A DNA stretch of 64,000 bases, from contig JANFFA010000003.1 in assembly GCA_030848925.1 (NCBI GenBank), positions 62,001 through 126,000 of the forward strand, given 5' to 3'. Of the stretch, positions 9,073 through 16,800 are shown in pieces. This stretch comes from Rhodalgimonas zhirmunskyi. GTDB lineage: Bacteria > Pseudomonadota > Alphaproteobacteria > Rhodobacterales > Rhodobacteraceae. Both the position numbers and the translations under genes were made by a program. The notes below the pieces were generated by a model. That model did not search any database, had not been told where the DNA came from, and saw only the letters and a list, made by a program, of their open reading frames with translations. Every line of letters begins with the position of its first letter. The stretch's first letter is position 1.

Positions 9073-9110
9073 GAGGCACCTCCTTTGACGGTTTCAAAGC
9101 ACCTCATGCC
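9068..9110 (-). promoter_or_regulatory. Predicted stem-loop over the RBS and start codon of the doeA-like gene
   Basis: On the minus strand, GGCATGAGG (9110-9102) can pair with CCTCATGCC (9076-9068). Inside, CTTTGA (9099-9094) pairs with TCAAAG (9088-9083) around a five-base loop. The GGAGG ribosome site lies in the asymmetric internal loop and the ATG lies in the outer stem. It could control translation as RNA, or be a palindromic DNA operator. Confidence 0.5.
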
Positions 9111-9163
9111 CAAATCAAGCGAAGGTCAATCCCCGCGCGCCCGTGGGGCGCTCATTGCGCCGC

Positions 9164-10288
9164 TCATTCCGTGTCAGCGCCAAGGCAACCGGCAATCGCC
9201 GTGCCGATCCCTTCGATCACCGCCGGATACAGCCCCGGCCCCGGCGTCACGTCGACGCCCAGCGGATCGAGGGTGGCAATCCTGACGGTGGTGTTTTCGA
9301 ACACCGTATCGATCAGCTGCGCATTGAACTGCGGCTCGGTAAAGGCGCAGGTGATGTTGGCCGCGCTCACCTCGGCGCGCAATTCGGAAATCCGGCGCGG
9401 GCCGGGTTGCACCGCATCGCCCAGCCGGATCGCCAGCGCCGGGGACAGGCCGAACCGGCGCTCGAAATACTGGTAGCTGTCGTGAAACACGACGAAGCGC
9501 TTGTCCTTCACATCGGCCAACGCGGGCGTGATCCGGGCGACAGCGGCATCGATTTCCGCCACACCCGCGCGCGCATTGGTGCGATAGGTCTCGGCGTTCT
9601 CGGAGTCGGCTTCGGCCAACGCCTCGGCCACGTCCATCAGCCACGCCTTGCCGTTTTCCGGGTCAAGCCAGGCATGCGGGTCGGTCTGAAGCAGGTCTGC
9701 GGCATGTTCCTCGTGGTCATGCTCGTCCTTGGCATGTTCCTCGTGGTCATGCTCTTCTTTGGCATGTTCCTCGTGGTCGTGCTCCTCCTTGGCATGTTCC
9801 TCGTGGTCGTGCTCCTCCTTTGCATGTTCCTCGTGGTCGTGCTCCTCCTTTGCATGTTCCTCGTGGTCGTGCTCCTCCTTTGCATGTTCCTCGTGACCAT
9901 CTTCGTCGCCATGCGCATGCACATGCCCGGCGCGGAACGGATAGCGGATCGTCGTCTCTTCACCCAAAAGCACCACCCGCGCCGCCTCTGGCGCCAGCGA
10001 ATCCGCCGCCTCGTCCAGCCATGGCGACAGCCGCCCGCCGACCATCACCACGATCTCGGCCTTCGACAGCGCCCGCCCTTCCGAGGGCTTCAACGAATAG
10101 CCATGCGGCGACGCGCCCGGCGGCACCATCAACACAGGCTCGCCCACGCCCTGCATGACCCGCGCCACCAGCGAATGCACCGGCGGAATATCGGTCACGA
10201 CCTGCGGCACCTCGGCCTGCGCAGCACCCCCCGCAAACCCCAACCCGACAGCCAATGCCAACCCGCTTACCCGGTTAATGAATTCCAT
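9164..10288 (-). CDS. znuA: Zinc ABC transporter substrate-binding protein ZnuA
   Basis: A 374-residue periplasmic cluster A-I binding protein. It has a signal peptide ending AAQA (about residue 25), an N-lobe with PVHSLVARVMQGVGEP, a His/Glu/Asp-rich loop, then the C-lobe with VFHDSYQYFERRFGL. The loop contains nearly seven copies of a ten-residue unit (KEEHDHEEHA), encoded by 30-bp tandem repeats. Such loops are thought to collect zinc for transfer. The ATG at 10288 is preferred because GGAG lies eight bases upstream; an ATG two codons earlier has it only two bases away. It is divergent from zur-znuCB and shares Zur-like sites. Confidence 0.93.
   Translation of the reverse strand: MEFINRVSGLALAVGLGFAGGAAQAEVPQVVTDIPPVHSLVARVMQGVGEPVLMVPPGASPHGYSLKPSEGRALSKAEIVVMVGGRLSPWLDEAADSLAPEAARVVLLGEETTIRYPFRAGHVHAHGDEDGHEEHAKEEHDHEEHAKEEHDHEEHAKEEHDHEEHAKEEHDHEEHAKEEHDHEEHAKDEHDHEEHAADLLQTDPHAWLDPENGKAWLMDVAEALAEADSENAETYRTNARAGVAEIDAAVARITPALADVKDKRFVVFHDSYQYFERRFGLSPALAIRLGDAVQPGPRRISELRAEVSAANITCAFTEPQFNAQLIDTVFENTTVRIATLDPLGVDVTPGPGLYPAVIEGIGTAIAGCLGADTE
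9701..9900. repeat. 30-bp in-frame tandem repeat inside znuA
   Basis: About 6.7 copies of a 30-bp unit begin at 9701, 9731, 9761, 9791, 9821, 9851 and 9881. Each begins GGCATGTTCCTCGTGGTC (or TGC...) on the plus strand. Copies starting at 9821 and 9851 are identical; outer copies differ by a few bases. The array encodes the acidic/His metal loop of ZnuA. Confidence 0.95.
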
Positions 10289-10304
10289 CGCCATCGCTCC
10301 ATTT

Positions 10305-10319
10305 TGTTATAAGGTAACA
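10305..10319. promoter_or_regulatory. Zur-like operator, znuA-proximal
   Basis: Palindrome TGTTATAAGGTAACA with perfect TGTTA/TAACA arms, 17 bp upstream of the znuA start. It matches the AT-rich Fur/Zur-family operator form expected between znuA and zur. Confidence 0.65.
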
Positions 10320-10330
10320 TCTCTGCCGGG

Positions 10331-10361
10331 GTTGATACTTGTAATAATATAACATATCAAC
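10331..10361. promoter_or_regulatory. Zur-like operator, zur-znuCB-proximal
   Basis: TGTAATAATATAACA (10340-10354) is an imperfect palindrome of the same type as the neighbouring site. It is flanked by GTTGATA (10331-10337) and TATCAAC (10355-10361). It lies about 40 bp before the zur ATG, suggesting zinc-dependent autoregulation. Confidence 0.6.
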
Positions 10362-10400
10362 CCTCGAATTCCGCCCCCGGACTTTTTCGAGGACCACCAG

Positions 10401-10886
10401 ATGGACGCCAAGGGTTTCGACGATCACGATCATGCAAGCTGCATCAAGGATGGCGTGGCCAGCGCTGCCGCCTATTGCACCGAACATGGCCTGCAATTCA
10501 CCCCCCAGCGCCGCCGCGTGCTGGAAATCCTGCTGCGCGAACACCGCGCGCTTGGCGCTTACGACATCCTCGACGTGCTGCGCGAAGAGGGGCAGACGGC
10601 ACAACCGCCAATCGCCTATCGCGCGCTCGATTTCCTTGTCAGCAACGGCTTCGCCCACAAGATCGAACGCCTCAATGCCTTTGCCGCCTGCGCCCATATC
10701 GGCGAACGCCACGCGCCCGCCTTCCTGATCTGTCGCGCCTGCCGCGCCGTGGCCGAGGCGGCGGCCGCCCCGGTGCGCGCCGCCCTCGGCAAGGCCGCGC
10801 AAGAGGCCGGTTTCACCGTCGAACGCGCGGTGATCGAGGCCGAAGGCCTCTGTCCCACCTGCCGCCAGACGGAGGCCCCGGCATGA
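10401..10886 (+). CDS. zur: Zinc uptake regulator Zur (Fur family)
   Basis: A 161-residue Fur-family repressor. The winged-helix domain includes FTPQRRRVLEILL (33-45) and PIAYRALDFLVSNG (70-83). The C-terminal part has structural-zinc CxxC pairs C111/C114 and C151/C154 and a His-containing site around H99-H104. An N-terminal HDHAS segment adds possible metal ligands. Its position between the two halves of a znu system and next to two palindromic operators identifies it as Zur rather than Fur. The stop overlaps znuC as ATGA. Confidence 0.92.
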   Translation: MDAKGFDDHDHASCIKDGVASAAAYCTEHGLQFTPQRRRVLEILLREHRALGAYDILDVLREEGQTAQPPIAYRALDFLVSNGFAHKIERLNAFAACAHIGERHAPAFLICRACRAVAEAAAAPVRAALGKAAQEAGFTVERAVIEAEGLCPTCRQTEAPA

Positions 10887-11701
10887 GCGGCACCCCCAAA
10901 CGCCTTGTCACACTCGAGCATATCGACGTGACGCTGGGCCACGCACAGGTCCTGTCGCATGTCGATTTTCACATCGACGCGGGCGAGATCGTGACCATCG
11001 TCGGCCCCAACGGATCGGGCAAGACCACCCTCCTACGCAGCATCCTAGGCGCGCTCACCCCCAGCGCCGGGCGCATCACGCGCGCGCCGGGACTGCGGAT
11101 CGGCTACGTGCCGCAAAAGCTGCACATCGACCCGACCCTGCCGCTCACCGTGCGCCGCTTCCTGTCGCTGCCGCGCCGCGTGTCGGATACCGACGCCGCG
11201 CAGGCGCTCGAACAGGCGGGCGTCGCGGCTCTGTCGGGGCGGCAGATCTCGGGCCTCTCGGGCGGGCAGTTCCAGCGCGTGCTGCTGGCCCGCGCCCTGT
11301 TGACCGACCCCGAATTGCTGATCCTGGACGAGGCGACACAGGGCCTCGATCAACCCGGCTCTGCGGCGTTCTACCAAAAGATCGAAGAGGTGCGCCGCGA
11401 TCTCGGCTGCGCCGTGCTCATGGTCAGCCACGAATTGCACGTGGTCATGGCCGCCTCGGATCGGGTGATCTGCCTCAACGGCCATGTCTGTTGCCACGGC
11501 GCGCCCGAACATGTCGCCTCGGCCCCGGAATACCGCGCCCTGTTCGGAAGCGGCACCCACGGCGCGCTGGCGCTTTATCGCCATGACCACAATCATCGCC
11601 ACGAAGAAGATGGCGCAGAGGCCCAAGACGATTGCGGCCCCGGCTGCACCCATGACCATACGCATACGCATACGCATGTCGCGAAGGAGTCCGCGCAATG
11701 A
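10883..11701 (+). CDS. znuC: Zinc ABC transporter ATP-binding protein ZnuC
   Basis: A 272-residue ATPase with Walker A GPNGSGKTT (41-49), signature LSGGQFQR, Walker B LLILDEAT and a switch His (MVSHELHVV). The last about 45 residues form a His/Asp-rich tail (RHDHNHRHEED, then THDHTHTHTH), a likely cytoplasmic zinc-binding extension. The start is set by the ATGA overlap with zur; the much longer open frame upstream is not used. It powers ZnuB-mediated zinc import. Confidence 0.94.
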   Translation: MSGTPKRLVTLEHIDVTLGHAQVLSHVDFHIDAGEIVTIVGPNGSGKTTLLRSILGALTPSAGRITRAPGLRIGYVPQKLHIDPTLPLTVRRFLSLPRRVSDTDAAQALEQAGVAALSGRQISGLSGGQFQRVLLARALLTDPELLILDEATQGLDQPGSAAFYQKIEEVRRDLGCAVLMVSHELHVVMAASDRVICLNGHVCCHGAPEHVASAPEYRALFGSGTHGALALYRHDHNHRHEEDGAEAQDDCGPGCTHDHTHTHTHVAKESAQ

Positions 11702-12492
11702 TCTTCGACGCCTTCTTCCTGCGCACCGCGCTGGCCGGTCTCGGCGTGGCCATCGCGGCCGCGCCGCTGGGCTGTTTCGTGGTCTGGCGACGAATGGCCT
11801 ATTTCGGCGATGCCACGGCCCATGCCGCGATCCTCGGCGTGGCGCTCTCGCTGGGGTTCGGGATCAACATTTTCGTCGGCGTTCTCGCAGTGTCCCTCGC
11901 CATGGCCGCAACGGTCAGCACGCTTTCGGGCCGGGGCCACGCGATGGACACTCTGCTGGGCGTGTTGGCACATTCGGCCATCGCCTTCGGGCTGGTGGCG
12001 GCGAATTTTCTCACCGGCGTGCGGATCGACCTGATGGCCTATCTCTTCGGTGACATCAACGCCGTGTCATGGGACGATCTCTGGGTGATCTGGGGCGGCG
12101 CGCTGGCGGTGCTGGCGCTGATCGGGTGGCGCTGGAACGCGCTGCTGACCTCGACGCTCAACACCGATCTTGCGACGGCCTCGGGCATCGACCCCAAGCG
12201 CGAACAACTGGTGCTCACGCTGGCGCTGGCCGTGGTCGTGGCCGTGGCGATCAAGGTGGTGGGCGCGCTGCTCATCGCGGCGATGCTGATCATCCCCGCC
12301 GCTGCCGCCCGCCCCTTCGCCAGCACGCCCGAACGTATGGCGCTGGTCGCGATGGGCGTCGGCGCGGTCTCGGCCCTTGGCGGGCTGCTGTTGGCCTTCC
12401 GGTTCGACACCTCGACCGGGGCCACCATGGTCTGCCTCGCCGCCGTGCTCTTCGCGCTGGCCAGCCTTACCCGGGGGCGCCGCCTGCGCTGA
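11698..12492 (+). CDS. znuB: Zinc ABC transporter permease ZnuB
   Basis: A 264-residue ABC-3 family permease with about eight membrane segments. It has family features such as GDATAHAAILGVALS near the N-terminus and KVVGALLIAAMLIIPAAAA in the later helices. The ATG overlaps the znuC stop as ATGA. It completes the zinc importer with ZnuA and ZnuC. Two strong hairpins follow 60 bp downstream. Confidence 0.94.
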   Translation: MIFDAFFLRTALAGLGVAIAAAPLGCFVVWRRMAYFGDATAHAAILGVALSLGFGINIFVGVLAVSLAMAATVSTLSGRGHAMDTLLGVLAHSAIAFGLVAANFLTGVRIDLMAYLFGDINAVSWDDLWVIWGGALAVLALIGWRWNALLTSTLNTDLATASGIDPKREQLVLTLALAVVVAVAIKVVGALLIAAMLIIPAAAARPFASTPERMALVAMGVGAVSALGGLLLAFRFDTSTGATMVCLAAVLFALASLTRGRRLR

Positions 12493-12553
12493 GGCCGCGC
12501 TGAACACACGTCACACAGACCCGAAGCAACAGAACCAAGCCCCGCCACCGGGC

Positions 12554-12599
12554 CCGTTTTCTTCGCAAGAAAACGGCTCGGAATTTTTCGAAAATTCCG
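12554..12599. terminator. Double hairpin terminator between znuB and the FAH-family gene
   Basis: Two consecutive stems. CCGTTTTCTT (12554-12563) pairs perfectly with AAGAAAACGG (12567-12576). CGGAATTTT (12579-12587) pairs with AAAATTCCG (12591-12599). It separates convergent genes and can act in both directions. Confidence 0.75.
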
Positions 12600-12626
12600 C
12601 CCCCGGCGGCGAGGCTCTGACCCAGA

Positions 12627-13322
12627 TTACTCCGGTGCGCCGATGTTCAGCGCGATCGGGTCCAGCCCGTCGATCCCGCCGGTGATCTTGTCGCCTGCCT
12701 CGACCGCGCCGACACCGGCCGGCGTGCCGGTCATGATCACATCGCCGGGTTGCAGGTGGTAATAGCGTGACAGGTGCTCGACCACCTCCTCGCAACTCCA
12801 CACCATCTCCTTAAGGGTCGCGTCCTGCCGGGACTCCCCATTCACTTCCAGATGAATCCGCTGGTCCTCAACCCCGAACTCCCCCGCCTTGGTCATCGGG
12901 GAAAACACCGCCGCGCCCTCCACGTCCTTGCCCAGATCCCAAGGCCTGCGATGATCCTTACCGTCTTGCTGCCGGTCCCGCCGCGTCATGTCGAGCGCAC
13001 AGCCATAGGCATAGATCGCCGCCGCCGCCTCGGCCTTCGTGGCGCGGAATACCGGCTTGCCGATGGCAAAGGCCAGTTCCATCTCGTGATGATAGTTGCT
13101 TGTCCCCGGCGGATAGGGCTGCGCCGATCCGCTCGGCACGGCATGCAGCGCCGACTTGGTGAAATACCACGGCGCTTCACGATCCACCTCACCGCCCATC
13201 TCGGCGGCGTGGGCCGCGTAGTTGCGCCCGACGCAGAAAATCCGGCGGATCGGCAGGGGTTTGTCCTCCCCCTTGACCGGGATGGTCTTCACCTCTGGGG
13301 CCTCAAACAGATAATCGCTCAT
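12627..13322 (-). CDS. Fumarylacetoacetate hydrolase (FAH) family protein
   Basis: A 231-residue single-domain FAH-family enzyme. Visible features are FCVGRNYAAHAAEMG, the metal-binding EMELAFAIGKP, and the C-terminal MTGTPAGVGAVEAGD. Members hydrolyse or decarboxylate beta-diketo or oxaloacetate-like acids; many small ones are fumarylpyruvate hydrolases or oxaloacetate decarboxylases. An AAGGAG site precedes the ATG at 13322, so the 42-residue longer frame is rejected. It sits 148 bp downstream of a BKACE-family gene on the same strand, perhaps a catabolic pair. Confidence 0.88.
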   Translation of the reverse strand: MSDYLFEAPEVKTIPVKGEDKPLPIRRIFCVGRNYAAHAAEMGGEVDREAPWYFTKSALHAVPSGSAQPYPPGTSNYHHEMELAFAIGKPVFRATKAEAAAAIYAYGCALDMTRRDRQQDGKDHRRPWDLGKDVEGAAVFSPMTKAGEFGVEDQRIHLEVNGESRQDATLKEMVWSCEEVVEHLSRYYHLQPGDVIMTGTPAGVGAVEAGDKITGGIDGLDPIALNIGAPE

Positions 13323-13470
13323 CACGCGCTCCTTGCAAATCCTGCCGCTACTCTTACCGCGCGCCCGGTCAGGCGCAACTCGAACGCCCCGTCCAGGCAC
13401 AGCGTCGACCTGCTTACGAGCATCGGCAATGCTATGATCGAAGGGCACAAAGAGGCCTGCCCTCTCGCGC

Positions 13471-14238
13471 TCAGGGCGCCGCGGTTGCGGCTTCGATCAA
13501 CGCCTGCACCGCCTCGGCGTTGTCGCGCAAGAACTGCCCGTCGGGATGCCAAAGGTTGTTCTCGAACCCGATACGCACCCGCCCGCCGCGCGCCAGCGCC
13601 TGCAAGAGGCAGGCCCGCTCCTGCTTGCCAAAGGCGCAGACGGTCCAATCCCGCAAAGCACCAAACCCGGGCCGCGCCAGAAACGCGTCGAGATCGCCTG
13701 GCACCGCCTCTCGCCCGGCATAACTGCCCAGCACGAAAATCGCGCACAGCGGCCCCTCCGGGATCACCCCCGCCTTTTGCCAGCCGATCAGCTGATCGAT
13801 TTCCTCGGCCGCATAAAGGATATGCTGCACCTCGGTGCCGCGCTCGGCGCAACCCGCGTAAATCCGCCGCGCCGCGCCCTCATCCACCGCCATTTCGCGC
13901 CGCGCGATGCTGGCCCAGCGCGGGGCAACCGCCGCAAGACAGGCCTCCTGCTGGGCGATATCGCAAACCCCGGCGCTTTCGGTGGTGATCTGGATACGCA
14001 TATCCGGCGCCGCATCCTTGATCGCGGCAATCGCTTCGCCGTAAAGCCCCGCGTCAAGCGAATGACGCCCCTCGCGATCACGCACATGCGCATGGATCGC
14101 CCCGGCGCCGGCCTCGAAACAGCTCTGCGCCACCTTTGCCAACTCGGCCGCCGTCACAGGCAGTGCCGGATGATCCGCTTTGCCGCGCCGCGCCCCGTTT
14201 GGCGCCACCATGATATGATCCGCTGCGATCTGCCGCAT
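13471..14238 (-). CDS. BKACE (3-keto-5-aminohexanoate cleavage) family protein
   Basis: A 255-residue protein of the beta-keto acid cleavage enzyme family (formerly DUF849). The TIM-barrel signature GAGAIHAHVRDREGRHSLD supplies zinc-binding histidines (H49, H51), and VRIGFENNLW lies near the C-terminus. Family members condense a beta-keto acid with acetyl-CoA to give a CoA ester and acetoacetate. The substrate is not predictable here. It is at the short end of the family range. The ATG at 14238 has GGGGG five bases upstream; a GTG two codons earlier is possible. Confidence 0.82.
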   Translation of the reverse strand: MRQIAADHIMVAPNGARRGKADHPALPVTAAELAKVAQSCFEAGAGAIHAHVRDREGRHSLDAGLYGEAIAAIKDAAPDMRIQITTESAGVCDIAQQEACLAAVAPRWASIARREMAVDEGAARRIYAGCAERGTEVQHILYAAEEIDQLIGWQKAGVIPEGPLCAIFVLGSYAGREAVPGDLDAFLARPGFGALRDWTVCAFGKQERACLLQALARGGRVRIGFENNLWHPDGQFLRDNAEAVQALIEAATAAP

Positions 14239-14293
14239 GTTCACCCCCGGCCAGATGCCGTTTTCAAGCGATATTACAAGGCCTTGAAGGGAA

Positions 14294-14379
14294 TGGTACG
14301 GGCGGTGGGACTCGAACCCACACGGGGTTTCCCCCTTCGGATTTTAAGTCCGATATGTCTACCATTCCATCACGCCCGC
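14294..14379 (-). tRNA. tRNA-Leu (anticodon UAA)
   Basis: An 86-nt type II tRNA on the minus strand with encoded CCA. The acceptor stem GCGGGCG pairs with CGCCCGT (one G-U). The anticodon loop is ACTTAAAAT with TAA at the centre. A long variable arm (AAGGGGGAAACCCC) is typical of tRNA-Leu. The T loop reads GGTTCGAGTCC. Confidence 0.95.
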
Positions 14380-14650
14380 ATCTCGGCGCACCATAGACAA
14401 CTCCTTTCCCGAGGGAAAGTCGGCTTGAACCGGGAAATCGGCAAACCACTCCCGCTGCAAAGCCGCGCAAAAGGGCGGCCCGCGATACCCGCCAGAGCGC
14501 GCCCCGAATGCCGCAAAAAATCTCGCCAATTTTCTGCGGTTTCCCGTTTTGATGCCCAATTCTTGACAAATTGGCAGGGTATTCCTCGCAGCATAGACAA
14601 AAAGCAGTTCTACGATTTGGGCCACAACGGCCAGAAGGCGCCTGTAACAC

Positions 14651-15169
14651 ATGTCGACGAGCAAACGAAAAATGAGCGATCAAACCAAGGACCTCAAAAG
14701 CCAGCAGGCCTTTCAACAGGGGATGATGCTGGCCCTTGCGCTAGCCTTGGTGCCGCTCGCGGTCATCTCGGTTGGGTTGTTCCTCTCGGGTTACAAGCCC
14801 GCTGATTTCGACACCAACCTGCGCTATGCGCTGTTGGGGATTTGGCTGATCTTCTTGCTTAGCGTCGACCGTCTGTCCAAGCTCAAGGGCTGGCTGCGCG
14901 TCCCCTTCATCAAGGCCGAGCAAAGCGGTGAATACCTCACCGTTTTTGCCTTCTCTGCCCTGATCGCTGCGCTGCGCCTCAACCCGGACATGTCGAACCT
15001 CGAAATGATCACTGTCTGGCTGAAAAGCTTCGCTCTTCTGATGGCGCTCTTCCTTGTGATGCACGCGGCCTTCTCGGCGGTGCGCGCCTCATGGCGCCGG
15101 GGCAAGGCGCGCAAGGCCCGCAAGGCCGCCCGCCGCAACTCCGGCGATCAGGCACAGGAACAGGCCTGA
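14651..15169 (+). CDS. Small integral membrane protein of unknown function
   Basis: A 172-residue protein not recognised as a named family. It has a polar N-terminus, hydrophobic segments at about 25-47, 60-77, 95-112 and 125-148, and a very basic C-terminal tail (RRGKARKARKAARR) likely cytoplasmic. The start at 14651 has only a weak ribosome site; an in-frame ATG at 14672 would remove seven residues. A TTGACA inside an inverted repeat lies 83 bp upstream. No function is assigned. Confidence 0.7.
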   Translation: MSTSKRKMSDQTKDLKSQQAFQQGMMLALALALVPLAVISVGLFLSGYKPADFDTNLRYALLGIWLIFLLSVDRLSKLKGWLRVPFIKAEQSGEYLTVFAFSALIAALRLNPDMSNLEMITVWLKSFALLMALFLVMHAAFSAVRASWRRGKARKARKAARRNSGDQAQEQA

Positions 15170-15261
15170 TCCGCCCGACCGGGCCATATCACGACGCTCA
15201 AAGCCCAGCGCCCTGATCCCAGCGCCCAGAACCCGGCACCCTGACGCACCCCCCGCACAGT

Positions 15262-15290
15262 AAAAGGCGCCCTCGGATCCCGAGAGCGCC
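15262..15290 (-). terminator. Rho-independent terminator of bfd-bfr
   Basis: GGCGC/GCGCC plus CTCGG/CCGAG arms (15266-15290), with a C-A mismatch between them and a three-base loop. The AAAA on the plus strand at 15262-15265 gives a U run on the minus transcript just after the bacterioferritin gene. Confidence 0.75.
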
Positions 15291-15317
15291 TCAAATCGTT
15301 CCAACGCGAAGCGGTGT

Positions 15318-15803
15318 TTACTCCGCTTCGTCCATCGTGGTTGCGTTCAGCTGCTCGTAACGCTCGGCGCCAAGGCGGTCGTAAAGGCCAAGCTGGGTTT
15401 CGAGGAAGTCGATATGCCCTTCCTCATCCGCCATCAGCTCTTCGAACAGTTTCTGGCTCACATAGTCGCCGATGCCGTTGCAATATTCCCGCGCCTCACG
15501 ATAAAGCGCGCGCGCTTCCTGCTCGGCGGCCAGATCGGCTTCCAGCGTTTCCTTGGCGTTCTGCCCGATCCGCAGCGGATCAAGCTTTTGCAGATTCGGA
15601 TGCCCTTCAAGGAACAGGATCCGCTCGATCAGGCGATCGGCGTGATGCATCTCTTCGATGCTTTCCTCGCGGCTTTTCTTGGCCATCTTACCAAGGCCCC
15701 AGTCCTCTTGCAGCCGGTAGTGCAGCCAATACTGGCTCACCGCCGTCAACTCCGAGCGCAGCGCCTTGTTGAGATAGTCGATAACCTTTTCGTCGCCCTT
15801 CAT
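15318..15803 (-). CDS. bfr: Bacterioferritin
   Basis: A 161-residue ferritin-like four-helix protein of normal Bfr length. Ferroxidase-centre ligands E18, E51 and H54 and haem ligand M52 are visible in [13 protein letters not shown] and [17 protein letters not shown]. Further ligands lie in the [14 protein letters not shown] region. It oxidises and stores iron as a 24-mer. GGGAGG lies seven bases before the ATG. The gene starts two bases after the bfd stop, giving a bfd-bfr operon in which Bfd should reduce the haem to release iron. Confidence 0.95.
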   Translation of the reverse strand: MKGDEKVIDYLNKALRSELTAVSQYWLHYRLQEDWGLGKMAKKSREESIEEMHHADRLIERILFLEGHPNLQKLDPLRIGQNAKETLEADLAAEQEARALYREAREYCNGIGDYVSQKLFEELMADEEGHIDFLETQLGLYDRLGAERYEQLNATTMDEAE

Positions 15804-15805
15804 GC

Positions 15806-16045
15806 CTAGGCCTCCCTTACAAATGTCTCACGTAGATTGCACAGCTCGGCCGGAACTTCCAGATTGCGCGAGCGGCGCATCGTCGAAAGGAAAAGCGGCA
15901 TGCAGCCACCGCAATCGGCGGATTTGCCAAGGGCGTGATAGATTTTGCCGGGGGTGATGATCGTGTCGGGGTCAGAGGCGCGCATCCAGTCGATCGCCGC
16001 CTCGATATCCCCGTCGGTGATTTTCTGACAATGACAGATGATCAC
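15806..16045 (-). CDS. bfd: Bacterioferritin-associated ferredoxin Bfd
   Basis: A 79-residue BFD-like [2Fe-2S] protein. Cluster ligands are C4 and C6 (CHC) and C45 and C48 (CGGC), with the conserved spacing of the family. It transfers electrons to bacterioferritin for iron mobilisation. It uses a GTG start at 16045 with GGAG eight bases upstream. It is first in an operon with bfr. A TTTTTC/GAAAAA inverted repeat about 45-60 bp upstream is a candidate iron-regulator site. Confidence 0.92.
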   Translation of the reverse strand: MIICHCQKITDGDIEAAIDWMRASDPDTIITPGKIYHALGKSADCGGCMPLFLSTMRRSRNLEVPAELCNLRETFVREA

Positions 16046-16088
16046 GGCCCCGTCTCCTGCTTGCTCGGTTGCGCCGGGTAAAGCTGAC

Positions 16089-16105
16089 TTTTTCTGTCGG
16101 AAAAA
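16089..16105. promoter_or_regulatory. Inverted repeat upstream of bfd
   Basis: TTTTTC (16089-16094) and GAAAAA (16100-16105) separated by five bases, about 45 bp before the GTG of bfd. Its position suits an operator for an iron-responsive repressor. The sequence is not a clear match to a known box. Confidence 0.3.
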
Positions 16106-16190
16106 TCAAGTCACGCCTGTGTGGGCCGATGTATTCTTGCCGCGACGTTGCCCGGATGCACGTTCAAGACTGCCGTAACCCCCTCTGCAG

Positions 16191-16754
16191 TCAAAGTTTT
16201 TCACCCGGCGCCGCGCCATCCAACCCATCCAGCAGCCGCTTTTCCGCAAGCCACGGGTTCAGGCTCACCGCGCGAATCAGGTCGCGCCGCGCCGCGTCGT
16301 CCCGGCCCAATGCGATCAGCGCCATCGCCCGCCCGGTCAGCGCGCCCAAGTGCGTCGGCTGCAACTCAAGCGCACGGTCAAGGTCGGGCACGGCCGCTGC
16401 ATAGTCCCCGGCGATGAAACTGACGAAAGCGCGCTGGTTGAACCCTTCGGCATAGGCCGGGCAATAGGCCGCCAACTCGTCAAGCGCTTCACGCGCCTCC
16501 GGCAACTCGCCCGCCTCGCGCCGGTGCATCCCCAGATCAAGAAGTGCCTGCGCCGCCGGATCGGGCGCATCAAGCCACAGCGCCCACATTTCATCCGAAA
16601 TCTGCTGCGCCATCCGCGCATCCGGGGCCGCGCGCAGCTGTTCGATCAACCGCGCCAGCGCCACGCCATGATCGGGCGCGGGCGGGCATTGCGCCTGCAC
16701 GCCCCCGGCCAGCCAAATGCCAACAACACCCGCGATGATCCAAACCTTGCGCAT
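16191..16754 (-). CDS. Exported TPR-repeat protein
   Basis: A 187-residue protein with a signal peptide (cleavage likely after GGVQA, about residue 22). Tandem tetratricopeptide repeats cover about residues 60-180; helices with the repeat pattern include ALDELAAYCPAYAEGFNQRA, AAAVPDLDRALELQPTHLGA and DAARRDLIRAVSLNP. TPR domains mediate protein contacts; no partner is evident. An ATG at 16754 follows a possible GTG start one codon earlier. Confidence 0.78.
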   Translation of the reverse strand: MRKVWIIAGVVGIWLAGGVQAQCPPAPDHGVALARLIEQLRAAPDARMAQQISDEMWALWLDAPDPAAQALLDLGMHRREAGELPEAREALDELAAYCPAYAEGFNQRAFVSFIAGDYAAAVPDLDRALELQPTHLGALTGRAMALIALGRDDAARRDLIRAVSLNPWLAEKRLLDGLDGAAPGEKL

Positions 16755-16800
16755 CACACGACCCTGCCGCAGAGCGCCCCAAAACCCAAGCGTTTCACGC

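Noticed and set aside
9701-9900. Regular 30-bp repeats that could suggest a CRISPR array
   Set aside because: The units are contiguous with no spacers and are in frame within znuA, encoding a metal-binding loop.
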